A program made the position numbers and the translations under genes. From NCBI GenBank assembly GCA_045535205.1, contig JAZSLF010000001.1:1-19668 (forward strand): a DNA stretch of 19,668 bases, given 5' to 3'. The DNA comes from RUG14199 sp045535205 (lineage in GTDB: Bacteria; Bacillota; Clostridia; Oscillospirales; CAG-272). Of this stretch, positions 7,269 through 14,714 are shown piece by piece; position 1 is the stretch's first letter, and each line of letters begins with the position of its first letter. Below the pieces are notes generated by a model. It made no database searches and was not told where the DNA came from. It saw only the letters and a list, made by a program, of their open reading frames with translations.

Positions 7269-7914
7269 AGAAATAAAGAATAATAAAGATATAAGAACAT
7301 ATATATCGAGAGCCGATGCCTCATTAAACGCTCTCGGATATACGGAGCACAGTTTTGCTCACGTGGGAAGGGTTGCTGAAACTGCGGGTTATATACTTGA
7401 AACACTCGGCTACAGCAGCCATGAAGTTGAGCTTGCAAAAATTGCTGCATATCTGCACGATATAGGAAATCTCGTAAACAGAATAGAGCATTCTCAAAGC
7501 GGTGCCGTAATGGCTTTCAGAATTCTTGATAATCTCGGTATGCCCTCGGAGGATATAGCAACTGTTGTGACCGCTATCGGTAATCACGATGAGGGTACGG
7601 GTGTCCCTGTGGATGCTGTTTCGGCAGCTCTCATATTAGGAGATAAAACAGATGTCAGACGCAGCCGTGTCAGAAATATTGATGAGATAAAATTTGATAT
7701 ACACGACAGGGTAAACTATTCCGTAAAGGAGTCTGTTCTGAAGATAAACGAAGCAAGGACTCTTATAAAACTGAAATTGAGCATAGATACAAGATTCGGA
7801 ACCATAATGGATTATTTTGAAATATTCCTGGAAAGAATGATAATGTGCCGTAAGGCATCGGAAAAATTGGGACTTGAATTTAAGCTGATAATCAATGAAC
7901 AACAGCTGATGTAG
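7255..7914 (+). CDS. HD-domain phosphohydrolase
   Basis: The 219-residue soluble protein shows the metal-binding set of the HD superfamily: His36 (HSFAHVGRV), His68-Asp69 (YLHDIGN), His79, His111 (GNHDEG) and Asp130 (LGDKTD). The extra His79 and His111 resemble the bimetal HD hydrolases that act on nucleotides or cyclic nucleotides. No GYP motif is present, so a classic HD-GYP c-di-GMP phosphodiesterase is unlikely. The substrate cannot be named. The start overlaps the end of the YitT gene by 14 bp in another frame, with GAAGGG upstream inside the YitT reading frame, which indicates translational coupling. No clear terminator follows; the next ~60 nt are AT-rich without a convincing stem. Confidence 0.88.
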   Translation: MITFEEIKNNKDIRTYISRADASLNALGYTEHSFAHVGRVAETAGYILETLGYSSHEVELAKIAAYLHDIGNLVNRIEHSQSGAVMAFRILDNLGMPSEDIATVVTAIGNHDEGTGVPVDAVSAALILGDKTDVRRSRVRNIDEIKFDIHDRVNYSVKESVLKINEARTLIKLKLSIDTRFGTIMDYFEIFLERMIMCRKASEKLGLEFKLIINEQQLM

Positions 7915-7976
7915 CAAAAGAAACCAAAAATTCCGTTTATTTTTTCTGTTTGTCGAAAAAGATTTTGTAAAACCCC

Positions 7977-8005
7977 TTTATTTTTTATATGAAGTGTGAT
8001 ATACT
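7977..8005 (+). promoter_or_regulatory. extended -10 promoter for the CNNM-type gene
   Basis: TGATATACT (7997-8005) is an extended -10 (TGn-TATACT). A weak -35 (TTTATT, 7977-7982) sits 17 bp upstream. The resulting transcript would have a ~200 nt leader before the CNNM gene, containing a 39-codon ORF and a possible stem. Confidence 0.5.
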
Positions 8006-8039
8006 TGTGCTATTATAATGGAAGGAGAATGTGCAAAAC

Positions 8040-8159
8040 ATGGACGACGTTCCTTTACCTGCAGATTATTTCGGGTGCCGTAACGTTATTGTGAATGAAT
8101 ACATAAAACGAATAACCCGAAACGGAAGCAGACGTTTTCTTCGTATATATCGGTGTTAG
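8040..8159 (+). CDS. possible 39-residue leader peptide or small protein
   Basis: An ATG at 8040 opens a 39-codon frame ending at TAG 8157-8159. The predicted peptide begins MDDVPLPADYFGCRN, is strongly basic towards the end (five Arg in the last twelve residues) and ends in Cys. AAGGAG (8022-8027) precedes it at 13 nt, the same long spacing as the following CNNM gene. A second ATG (8029) in another frame gives a 21-codon overlapping ORF but is only 1 nt from the site. It resembles nothing I recognise. It lies wholly inside the leader and overlaps an inverted repeat, so it could instead be a structured non-coding leader. Low confidence. Confidence 0.3.
   Translation: MDDVPLPADYFGCRNVIVNEYIKRITRNGSRRFLRIYRC
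8069..8122 (+). promoter_or_regulatory. possible structured RNA leader
   Basis: TTTCGGGT (8069-8076) and ACCCGAAA (8115-8122) form a perfect 8-bp stem closing a 38-nt interior. TTCC (8051-8054) and GGAA (8124-8127) outside it could add an outer helix. It overlaps the 39-codon ORF. No known riboswitch consensus, including the Mg2+ M-box, is recognised. Confidence 0.35.
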
Positions 8160-8214
8160 TCTTTTGTAAAAAGCACAGCACAATTTATATTTTTTAGGAG
8201 GAAAACATAATATT

Positions 8215-9513
8215 ATGAACATTTTCATAATGATACTTTGTATCATTTTGTCTGCGTTCTTTTCTGCAACTGAAACAGCATTCAGTTCTATAAATAAAAT
8301 CAAGCTTTTGAGCCTTGCTGAAAACGGCAATAAGAAAGCGGCCGCAGTATACGGCATAGTGGAAAAATACGACAAATTTCTTACCACCGTTCTGGTCGGT
8401 AACAATATAGTAAATATACTCCTTGCTTCACTTGCAACCATTCTTTTTGTAAATGAAGTAAGTGCAGAGTACGGAGCAACGATCTCTACCGTTGTGACCA
8501 CCGTAGTTGTGCTCATTTTCGGCGAGATAACTCCCAAAAGCATTGCCAAGAGAAATCCCGAAAATTTTTCCATGGCAGTATTACCTTTTGTCAAATTGTT
8601 AATGATAATCTTAACTCCCATCTGCTTTTTATTCTCGCTGTGGACAATGATCTTCACAAAGGTTACAAAAACGGAAGAAGATGACTCCATTACGGACGAT
8701 GAGCTTTTGACGATTGTAAAAGAAGCGGAAAACGAGGGCGGGCTTGACAAGCATGAAAGCGAGCTCATTCAGAACGCCATAGTTTTCGATGACAGACAGG
8801 CACTTGATATACTGACTCCCCGTGTTGACGTAATTGCAGTTTCTGCAGGTGCTACAGAGGAGGAAATAACGAAGGTATTTTCGGAATCCGGATATTCAAG
8901 ACTTCCCGTATATGAAGGCTCTCTCGATAACATAGTAGGTATTGTACATCAGAAGGATTTCCATGAAGGAATTGACGAGGGCAAGTCATTCGGCGAAATG
9001 TTCCAGAAGCCCGTATTCGTAACTCCCACTCTTAAAATAAGCAGTCTTCTCAGAGAATTGCAGAAGGAAAAGGCTCATATCGCCATTGTTGTTGATGAAT
9101 ACGGCGGAACGGCAGGCATCGTAACAATGGAGGACATTCTTGAAGAGCTTGTCGGTGAGATATGGGATGAACACGATGAGATCGTTGAAGAGGTGACAGA
9201 GGTATCCGACAACATTTATCTTCTTCAGGGTACGGTCATCCTTGATGAAATGTGTGACCTTTGCAAGATAAAATGTGAGGACAGCGAGGCTGATACGGTC
9301 AGCGGTTGGATAATGGAGCAGCTCGGTCATATTCCGGTTGAGGGAGAGACATTTGAGTATGAAAACTTAAAGATCGAAATCACGGAGGTTGTGGCAAGAC
9401 GTATAACCGAAGTGAAAATAGAGGTTCTTCCTGTTGAAGAGGAGGAAGACTCCAAGGGCATCGGAGATTTGCTTGCAGGCAAGAAATCAGATGCTGCATC
9501 TGCATCAAAATAA
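8215..9513 (+). CDS. CNNM/HlyC-CorC family transporter with CBS pair
   Basis: The 432-residue protein has three parts. The N-terminal CNNM (DUF21) membrane domain (~1-165) shows SAFFSATETAFSS, VGNNIVN and GEITPKSIAK. A CBS-domain pair (~205-325) carries ILTPRVDV, SRLPVY and EYGGTAGIVTMEDILEELVGEI. A CorC_HlyC C-terminal domain (~338-418) follows. Related proteins export Mg2+ or affect Mg2+/Co2+ homeostasis, with CBS domains binding Mg-ATP; older 'hemolysin' names are not well supported. A short Lys/Ser/Ala tail ends it. The chosen ATG has AGGAGG 13 nt upstream, longer than usual, but it gives the full first membrane helix. Transcription probably begins at ~8012 from an extended -10 promoter, leaving a long leader. 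A strong terminator follows directly. Confidence 0.95.
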   Translation: MNIFIMILCIILSAFFSATETAFSSINKIKLLSLAENGNKKAAAVYGIVEKYDKFLTTVLVGNNIVNILLASLATILFVNEVSAEYGATISTVVTTVVVLIFGEITPKSIAKRNPENFSMAVLPFVKLLMIILTPICFLFSLWTMIFTKVTKTEEDDSITDDELLTIVKEAENEGGLDKHESELIQNAIVFDDRQALDILTPRVDVIAVSAGATEEEITKVFSESGYSRLPVYEGSLDNIVGIVHQKDFHEGIDEGKSFGEMFQKPVFVTPTLKISSLLRELQKEKAHIAIVVDEYGGTAGIVTMEDILEELVGEIWDEHDEIVEEVTEVSDNIYLLQGTVILDEMCDLCKIKCEDSEADTVSGWIMEQLGHIPVEGETFEYENLKIEITEVVARRITEVKIEVLPVEEEEDSKGIGDLLAGKKSDAASASK

Positions 9514-9519
9514 ATTCGA

Positions 9520-9556
9520 GGGGAAGCTTTCCGAAAAGCTTCCCCTTAATAATTAT
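9520..9556 (+). terminator. Rho-independent terminator after the CNNM gene
   Basis: An 11-bp perfect stem (GGGGAAGCTTT / AAAGCTTCCCC) with a CCGA tetraloop starts 7 bp after the stop and is followed by TTAATAATTATTT. Confidence 0.8.
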
Positions 9557-9620
9557 TTAGTTTGCTTTTTTAAAATAGTTAACAATATAATGCTGTTGCG
9601 GGAAGAATTTTAAAAATATC

Positions 9621-9648
9621 TTGACATTTTTGTAAAATATGATATACT
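9621..9648 (+). promoter_or_regulatory. near-consensus sigma-A promoter of the sigma-factor-like gene
   Basis: TTGACA and TATACT are 16 bp apart, and TGA precedes the -10 (extended -10). The start codon is ~50 nt beyond the predicted transcription start. A small GTGC-ATTA-GCAC stem lies in the leader. A second, poorer -10 (TATAAT near 9585) lies upstream. Confidence 0.75.
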
Positions 9649-9705
9649 ATTTTTATAAAATAGTGCATTAGCACCATTAAAAGAATTATCGCAACCGGAG
9701 CGGAT

Positions 9706-10269
9706 ATGCAGGATAAACAACTGAACCTTCTTATTTTGAATACACGTGAAGGGAACGACGAGGCTTTTGAAGAAATAATGATGCAGTTTGAACCGCTTGT
9801 CGGCGGGGTGTGCAATAAATTCAAGATGTCTTTTGAAAAGTATACGGATTATTGCGACTCCGATCTCAGACAGGATCTCACTCTTGCCCTGTACCGTGCC
9901 TGCATAGGCTTTGATACGGAACAGGAAAAGGTTACGTTCGGAATGTACGCAAAGCGTTGTCTTGAAAATTGTGCTGTTTCTGTTTTGAGAAAGCTCCGCA
10001 GTGCAGAAAAGAAGGAGAAGAAGGCGGTGGAAAAGCTTCGCAGGGAACACACCTTTGAAACTATGTTTGCCGATTTTTCCGTCAGCGGTGACAAAGAAAG
10101 TGTTATGCTGACGCTCAGAGAGAATCTTTCATCATATGAGTATACGGTTTTTTCAAAATATGTTGAGGGTTACAGTGCGGCTGAAATAGCCTCGGAGCTT
10201 AACAAGGATGAAAAATCCGTAAATAATGCGGTATTCAGAAGTAAAGAGAAGATAAAGCGTATTTATTGA
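9706..10269 (+). CDS. divergent sigma-70-like factor (region 2 + region 4)
   Basis: The 187-residue protein has the layout of a small group 3/4 sigma factor. A region-2-like helical part (~15-95) contains FEEIMMQFEPLVGGV, a DLRQDLTLALYRACIGFD segment matching region 2.2/2.3, and a VTFGMYAKRCLEN segment. A Lys/Glu-rich linker follows, then a region 4 helix-turn-helix (~139-187: YTVFSKYVEGYSAAEIASEL, then SVNNAVFRSKEKIKR). This fits RpoD/SigH-type factors that direct RNA polymerase to alternative promoters. Region 2 is divergent and Cys-rich compared with SigH, so it may be a lineage-specific factor. The start has GGAG at 6 nt. No anti-sigma gene is adjacent. A 15-bp palindrome just after the stop could be a regulatory site for the next unit. 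Confidence 0.75.
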   Translation: MQDKQLNLLILNTREGNDEAFEEIMMQFEPLVGGVCNKFKMSFEKYTDYCDSDLRQDLTLALYRACIGFDTEQEKVTFGMYAKRCLENCAVSVLRKLRSAEKKEKKAVEKLRREHTFETMFADFSVSGDKESVMLTLRENLSSYEYTVFSKYVEGYSAAEIASELNKDEKSVNNAVFRSKEKIKRIY

Positions 10270-10284
10270 AGCTGAGGTACGCAG

Positions 10285-10299
10285 ATTAAACAGTTTAAT
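10285..10299. promoter_or_regulatory. 15-bp perfect palindrome (operator-like)
   Basis: ATTAAAC-A-GTTTAAT lies 16 nt after the sigma-like gene and directly before the tRNA-like sequence. The 1-nt centre is too tight for a full RNA hairpin, so a protein site is more likely. No function can be assigned. Confidence 0.35.
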
Positions 10300-10301
10300 A
10301 T

Positions 10302-10363
10302 GCCCATATAGCTTAATGAGAGCGTTGGTTTCAAAGGTGTCGGTTTAAATCCGTCTGGGGCTA
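10302..10363 (+). pseudogene. tRNA-like sequence with a shortened anticodon arm
   Basis: The stretch follows tRNA order in ~62 nt. A poor acceptor half (GCCCATA) is followed by TA and a D-arm-like GCTTAATGAGAGC. TTGGTTTCAA follows, able to form only a 3-bp stem with a 4-nt loop. Then comes AGGTGTC and a T-arm-like GTCGG-TTTAAAT-CCGTC, where the invariant C56 is T. The 3' part is TGGGGCT plus discriminator A, with no CCA. Only about five of seven acceptor positions can pair, counting wobbles. It is about 10 nt shorter than a normal tRNA, and there is no anticodon. I take it as a decayed tRNA or a tRNA-like element. Which amino acid it derived from cannot be told. Confidence 0.45.
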
Positions 10364-10395
10364 AATAATTTTTTATACTTTAAGCGAGGTACAAA

Positions 10396-10677
10396 ATGTT
10401 TGAAGACAAGACATTAGTATGCAACTCATGCGGTGAAGAATTTATTTTTACCGCAGGCGAGCAGGAATTCTATGCAGAAAGAGGATATCAGAATGATCCT
10501 AAGAAATGCAAGAAGTGCCGTGATGCCCGCAAAAATGCAAACAGAGCTCCCAGAGAACTTTTCACGACCGTATGTGCACAGTGCGGAGGAGAAGCTGTGG
10601 TTAATTTCCAGCCAAGCGGCGAAAGACCCGTATACTGTAAGGCATGCTATTCAGCAATGAAAAACGCTCAGGAATAA
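10396..10677 (+). CDS. small double zinc-ribbon protein
   Basis: The 93-residue protein has two Cys4 zinc sites. The first is Cys9-x2-Cys12 and Cys38-x2-Cys41, with EEFIFTAGEQEFYAERGYQN between them, matching the 'probable zinc-ribbon' (zf-trcl) family of Firmicutes. The second is Cys60-x2-Cys63 and Cys81-x2-Cys84, with the VYCKAC ending common to paired zinc-ribbons. The linker and ends are basic and hydrophilic. Such proteins are conserved in Clostridia, but their role is unknown; nucleic-acid or protein binding is a guess. A GAGG site lies 6 nt before the ATG. It is monocistronic, with a good terminator 21 bp after the stop. Confidence 0.88.
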   Translation: MFEDKTLVCNSCGEEFIFTAGEQEFYAERGYQNDPKKCKKCRDARKNANRAPRELFTTVCAQCGGEAVVNFQPSGERPVYCKACYSAMKNAQE

Positions 10678-10698
10678 TCAAACAACGGAACATATTGG

Positions 10699-10733
10699 GA
10701 AGGGGTATGCGAATACCCCTTCTTAATTTTTTT
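10699..10733 (+). terminator. Rho-independent terminator, GNRA loop
   Basis: A 10-bp stem (GAAGGGGTAT / ATACCCCTTC) with a GCGA tetraloop is followed by TTAATTTTTTT. It ends the zinc-ribbon transcript. Confidence 0.9.
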
Positions 10734-10891
10734 GATAATGTATCTTCTTAACTGTGAAAGCATCAAAATAAACAACTGTGGGAATAAGTTTGAAAGAAAG
10801 CAAATAAACATAGTATAGAATTCTTTCTTCGTCAAGTTTCGGGAAAAATAAAATAAAATTAATAAAAGGTATATACTTTTTAATATTATTA

Positions 10892-10900
10892 TGTTATAAT
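10892..10900 (+). promoter_or_regulatory. extended -10 promoter of the rlmB operon
   Basis: TGTTATAAT is a perfect extended -10 about 60 nt before the rlmB start. The -35 region is poor and AT-rich. The 10734-10962 gap otherwise holds AT-rich sequence with a weaker TTGAAA-18-TATAGA pair (10790-10819). Confidence 0.55.
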
Positions 10901-10962
10901 ATATAAGTATAATTGCGATATTATGTGATTTAGCCTGTAAAAACGGTAAAGGATATTGATAC

Positions 10963-11976
10963 ATGGAACAGAACGGGAAGAATAAAAAGCCCTATTATAA
11001 GAATAAGCATTCTAATAAAAAGAACAGCTATGACGCAAGAGTAAGCGAGAAGAAAAAGAATGACAACAAGTATATTCCTTATGAGTCCTATGATGACGAC
11101 GATATAATACCCGATATTGCCGATGCTTTCAGCACTTACACTCCCGAAAAGAATAAGGAGGGTAAGAAGTCGTACAACGGAAAGCGGGACGGTAAAAAAA
11201 GAGGGCAGTATCATGACCGTGATGAAGACAGCCGTGACGGAGGAATACCCGGTGCGGTAGTCGGAAGAAATGCGGTGAGAGAGCTTCTCAGAAGCGACCG
11301 AAGCGTTGACAAGCTCTACGTCAAAAGCGGAGCAAGAGAAGGCTCTATAGTTGTTATAGTAGCCGAAGCGGTAAGTAAAAAGATACCTATCGTTGAAGTA
11401 AACGATGCAAAGCTTGACAGTATGGCAGGCGGCACACACCACCAGGGCGTCGTTGCACTTGCAGCTGAAAAGCAGTACACCGACATTGAATCGATACTGG
11501 AAATAGCAAAGGAAAGAGGAGAAACACCTTTTATTCTTATCGCAGACGGTATTGAAGACCCTCAAAATTTAGGTGCTGTGATAAGATGTGCCGAATGTGC
11601 GGGGGTTCACGGTATAATAATTCCCAAAAGACGAGCTGTGGGACTCACTCCCATAGTAACGAAGGCATCTGCGGGAGCCATAGAACACATGGCAATAGCT
11701 AAAGTGGCAAACCTTGCGGATGCAATTGAAAAGCTGAAAAAAGCAGGACTTTGGATATTTGCGGCAGAAGCGGGCGGAACGCCCTATTATGAAGCTGATT
11801 TCAAAGGGCCCTGTGCAATAGTACTCGGAAGCGAAGGCTTCGGGGTCAGCAGACTTATAAAAGAAAGATCCGATTTTACGGTTTCGATACCCATGTACGG
11901 AAAAGTTAATTCTCTGAATGTATCAACTGCGGCTTCCGTAATTCTTTGCCATGCGGCAAGAATGCAACGCACTTGA
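10963..11976 (+). CDS. rlmB: 23S rRNA (guanosine-2'-O)-methyltransferase RlmB
   Basis: The 337-residue protein is a SpoU/TrmH-family methyltransferase. Its family enzyme 2'-O-methylates G2251 in the peptidyl-transferase loop of 23S rRNA with S-adenosylmethionine. After a ~95-residue Lys/Asp-rich N-terminal extension comes the SpoU substrate-binding domain (~98-170, VVGRNAVRELL) and the SPOUT knot domain. The knot's three motifs are DGIEDPQNLGAVIRCAE (195-211), IVLGSEGFGVSRL (286-298) and IPMYGKVNSLNVSTAASV (309-326). The extension is longer than in most RlmB/YacO proteins (~245-290 residues total) and is probably disordered. A ribosome site (AAAGG) lies ~10 nt before the ATG. It is the first gene of a unit with the P-type-ATPase-like gene 27 bp later. 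Confidence 0.93.
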   Translation: MEQNGKNKKPYYKNKHSNKKNSYDARVSEKKKNDNKYIPYESYDDDDIIPDIADAFSTYTPEKNKEGKKSYNGKRDGKKRGQYHDRDEDSRDGGIPGAVVGRNAVRELLRSDRSVDKLYVKSGAREGSIVVIVAEAVSKKIPIVEVNDAKLDSMAGGTHHQGVVALAAEKQYTDIESILEIAKERGETPFILIADGIEDPQNLGAVIRCAECAGVHGIIIPKRRAVGLTPIVTKASAGAIEHMAIAKVANLADAIEKLKKAGLWIFAAEAGGTPYYEADFKGPCAIVLGSEGFGVSRLIKERSDFTVSIPMYGKVNSLNVSTAASVILCHAARMQRT

Positions 11977-12003
11977 TGCAATACGAAGAAAGGACGGACC
12001 AAA

Positions 12004-14667
12004 ATGGACAAAAGAGATAATAACAAGAATGAGCTTATGGACGAAGAGCTCGATCTACAGGCACTGCTTGATAAGTATCTTCCTGAGGAAGAAAAGAGAA
12101 GTGCCGATGCACATCAGAAGGATGCATCAAAGCGTAAGCAGAAAGGCTTTGATGCTGTAAACAACGACTTTTACCTTGAGAGTACAGATGATAAGGAAGA
12201 GCCTGTTGAAGCGAAAAACTCTTTCCTTTTCCTTGATGAAGACGGAGAGGACGCAATTCAGGAAGAAGACGGGGAAGTATACGACGATATTTCCGCAGAG
12301 ATCTCGGCTGAATTTTTCGACGATGAAGACGGTGATGCTTTGGACCTCTTTGGTGCTGAAGCTGTGAACGCTTCCTCTGAGGGAACAGAGCTTTTCGATG
12401 ATGCGGACTATTCAGCTTATGACAGCTTTGATGAAAGTGCATCAGAGCCTGCTTCCAACGAAAACGCACATCCCGCTTCGGCTGACGATATTCAGCTTTT
12501 TGTCACACAGGATGACGAAGAATTTATAATTGACGAAGACCTTATTGCAGAGCTTATGGCTGAAGACGATGCACAGTTCGGCGGAATTGAAGGCTTTGAA
12601 GATATTGAAGAGCTCAGCGGCTTCAGCGTAACCGGAGAGAATGAGGCTGTAAAAGAAGAAGCTACCGTACAGCCTGAGCCTGCGGCAGAGTCCAGAGTAT
12701 ACTCCGAAAAGACTCCCGACAAATACGGTGAGATAACCAATGAAGATGAGTACGATGAATTTGTTCACGCCTCTCTCGATAACCTTGAAAGCGGTGCTAC
12801 CACCGAAACTGACATAAATCTGCTTGTTGCCTTCGGCCTCGAAGACGAACTGAAAAAGCAGGTCGGCGAAAAGAAGGTCTCCAGAATGACGAGAACCTTT
12901 GATGAAAAGGTTGAAGCTCATGAGGAAAAGGAACGCAGAAGCGTTCATAACGAATATAAAGATCCGTCTCAGACGGCAGAGATCTCGGCAAAGTATAAAA
13001 AAGAATACGTTTCCATGAAATTCAAGCTTGGAATATCCGTGATCTTTGCACTTCTTCTTTTAGTTTTTGAAAATCTTCCCGTTATAGGTTATCAATTTGC
13101 AAGCTTCCTCGATCCCGCTGTATACCCCGTAGTATACGTAATGGTGGATCTTCAGCTTCTGCTTCTGTGTCTTGCACCCGCTGTCGATCAGATATTCTTC
13201 GGCTTTGCAAGACTTTTCAAAGGAAAGCCTGTTCCCGAGAGTATCCTCTCGATAGCATCGGTATTCTCCCTTGCATACAGCGTAATGATAGCAAAGACGG
13301 CAACACCTCCCGCAGAGCCTGTAATGTTCAATCTTCCCGTTGCATTCTGCTCCGTTATGACACTCATTTACGCTTACCTCACAATAAAAAGAGAAATATT
13401 CAGCTTCAACGTTATTTCATCAAAGAAGCCCAAGTTTGCACTCAGACGCCTTTCCTCAAAGGATGCAACTATGGAGGTTGCGGCATTCGGAAGTGACGGA
13501 GAAGAGCTTGGCGACGTGCTCAAGATCGAAAAGACCTCCTTTATCGACGGATATTTTTACCGTACCGAAAGTGCGAATAAATCAAACAGTGCAATTATTT
13601 TCATGTGCCTCCTTCTGACCCTCGCTCTTTCAGCACTTCTCGGTGGCTATATGGGAATGATGAATAATACGGTGGTTGACTGTGTTTCGCTGGGCTACAC
13701 CGCATTTGTTGCGGCAGTTCCCGTTACAGTTCTGTTCAGCTACTCGTTCCCCTTCTATAAAGCAAACCTCGACTCCTACGAAAACGACAGTACGATCGTC
13801 GGCGAAAATTCACTTGAGGAATACTCCGGTGCATCTGTTATTTCCTTTGACGATAAGCTTGTGTTCCCCTCAGTCGGTGTTAAGGTTCAGAACATCAAGA
13901 TCTATAATAACTACCGCTTTGACAGAGTTCTTTATTATGCGGCAAGCGTATTTGCCAAAACGGGCGGCCCTCTTGCTGATATATTTGAGCTTGCAACCAT
14001 GGAGATGGGATATTCCAAGGATGTCCTTCTCACAGGTATAGGAGACGGCTTTATTCAGACCGAAGTCAACGGAAAGTCAATTATTTTCGGCAGAGCATAC
14101 GATCTTGAAACTCTCGGCATTGAAATTCCCGACGAGATCAAAAATGACGATGACGATTTTGACATCGACGTTTCCGTTATGTATATGGCATTCAAGGGTA
14201 AGCCCGTTGCAAAGATGAACATTCTCTACACACTTGATTCCGACTTTGAATATATAGTAAAACAGCTTGCAGGAAGCGGAATGTCCGTGTGTGTCAAGAC
14301 CCTTGACCCCAACATTGACGAAGAAATGATAAAGCACCGTGTGAAGATAGACAAGTACCCCATGAGAGTTATCCGCTATGCGAGTCTCGATGAGGTTGCT
14401 TGTGAGACTGAACGTTCGGACAGCGGTATCGTAGCAAGAGGAAGTGCAGGAGCACTTCTGCGTACTGTTACATACTGTGACAAGGTGCTTGAGGTTAAAC
14501 GTACAACGTCGTTTATCGGACTTCTTGCAACAATAATAACGGTAATCATACTTGCCGTTGTGCTTCTTACAGGCAACGTCGGTTCATTAAGATCCGTATT
14601 TGCCCTTGTAAATCATCTGTTCTGGCTCATACCTATGGCAATAACCACCAAGGCGTTGGTCAGATAA
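12004..14667 (+). CDS. P1B-type ATPase-like membrane protein, probable pseudoenzyme
   Basis: The 887-residue protein has a ~330-residue, very acidic, low-complexity N-terminal region and a membrane part with eight predicted helices. Four come first (~340-362, 372-392, 411-431, 440-460), then a ~65-residue loop, two more (~530-550, 556-582), a ~250-residue cytoplasmic region and two last (~833-856, 863-885). This 4-2-2 plan is that of P1B heavy-metal ATPases. Matching landmarks include VGENSLEEYSGASVISFD (599-616, like the GGEALExLxxVDTVVFDKT run before the phosphorylation site), GGPLADI (654-660, like SEHPLA) and SDSGIVARG (805-813, like ADVGIAMG). The catalytic motifs are lost: DKTGT reads DDKLV (Asp616), TGD is TLD, CPC is VPV, and TGES and GDGxND are absent. 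It therefore probably cannot pump. It has no metal-binding domain. Function unknown; a scaffold or sensor is possible. It lies 27 bp after rlmB. Confidence 0.8.
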   Translation: MDKRDNNKNELMDEELDLQALLDKYLPEEEKRSADAHQKDASKRKQKGFDAVNNDFYLESTDDKEEPVEAKNSFLFLDEDGEDAIQEEDGEVYDDISAEISAEFFDDEDGDALDLFGAEAVNASSEGTELFDDADYSAYDSFDESASEPASNENAHPASADDIQLFVTQDDEEFIIDEDLIAELMAEDDAQFGGIEGFEDIEELSGFSVTGENEAVKEEATVQPEPAAESRVYSEKTPDKYGEITNEDEYDEFVHASLDNLESGATTETDINLLVAFGLEDELKKQVGEKKVSRMTRTFDEKVEAHEEKERRSVHNEYKDPSQTAEISAKYKKEYVSMKFKLGISVIFALLLLVFENLPVIGYQFASFLDPAVYPVVYVMVDLQLLLLCLAPAVDQIFFGFARLFKGKPVPESILSIASVFSLAYSVMIAKTATPPAEPVMFNLPVAFCSVMTLIYAYLTIKREIFSFNVISSKKPKFALRRLSSKDATMEVAAFGSDGEELGDVLKIEKTSFIDGYFYRTESANKSNSAIIFMCLLLTLALSALLGGYMGMMNNTVVDCVSLGYTAFVAAVPVTVLFSYSFPFYKANLDSYENDSTIVGENSLEEYSGASVISFDDKLVFPSVGVKVQNIKIYNNYRFDRVLYYAASVFAKTGGPLADIFELATMEMGYSKDVLLTGIGDGFIQTEVNGKSIIFGRAYDLETLGIEIPDEIKNDDDDFDIDVSVMYMAFKGKPVAKMNILYTLDSDFEYIVKQLAGSGMSVCVKTLDPNIDEEMIKHRVKIDKYPMRVIRYASLDEVACETERSDSGIVARGSAGALLRTVTYCDKVLEVKRTTSFIGLLATIITVIILAVVLLTGNVGSLRSVFALVNHLFWLIPMAITTKALVR

Positions 14668-14681
14668 AATTCTGAAAGGGG

Positions 14682-14706
14682 CGGGCGGAGCTTTTGCTTT
14701 CGCCCG
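14682..14706 (+). other. hairpin just upstream of the radical SAM gene
   Basis: CGGGCG/CGCCCG and AGC/GCT arms with a TTTT loop form a GC-rich stem ending 8 nt before the start codon at 14715, and TTTGAATT follows. The only GGAG (14687-14690) is inside the 5' arm. It may be a weak terminator or attenuator, or may control access to the start. Confidence 0.5.
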
Positions 14707-14714
14707 TTTGAATT

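Noticed and set aside
8055..8768. 237-codon minus-strand frame over the CNNM gene start
   Set aside because: Serine-rich antisense shadow of a clear transporter gene; no ribosome site or family resemblance.
12035..12469. 144-codon minus-strand frame opposite the acidic tail
   Set aside because: It is a shadow caused by GA-rich codons of the acidic N-terminus; the His/Arg/Gln-rich product is meaningless.
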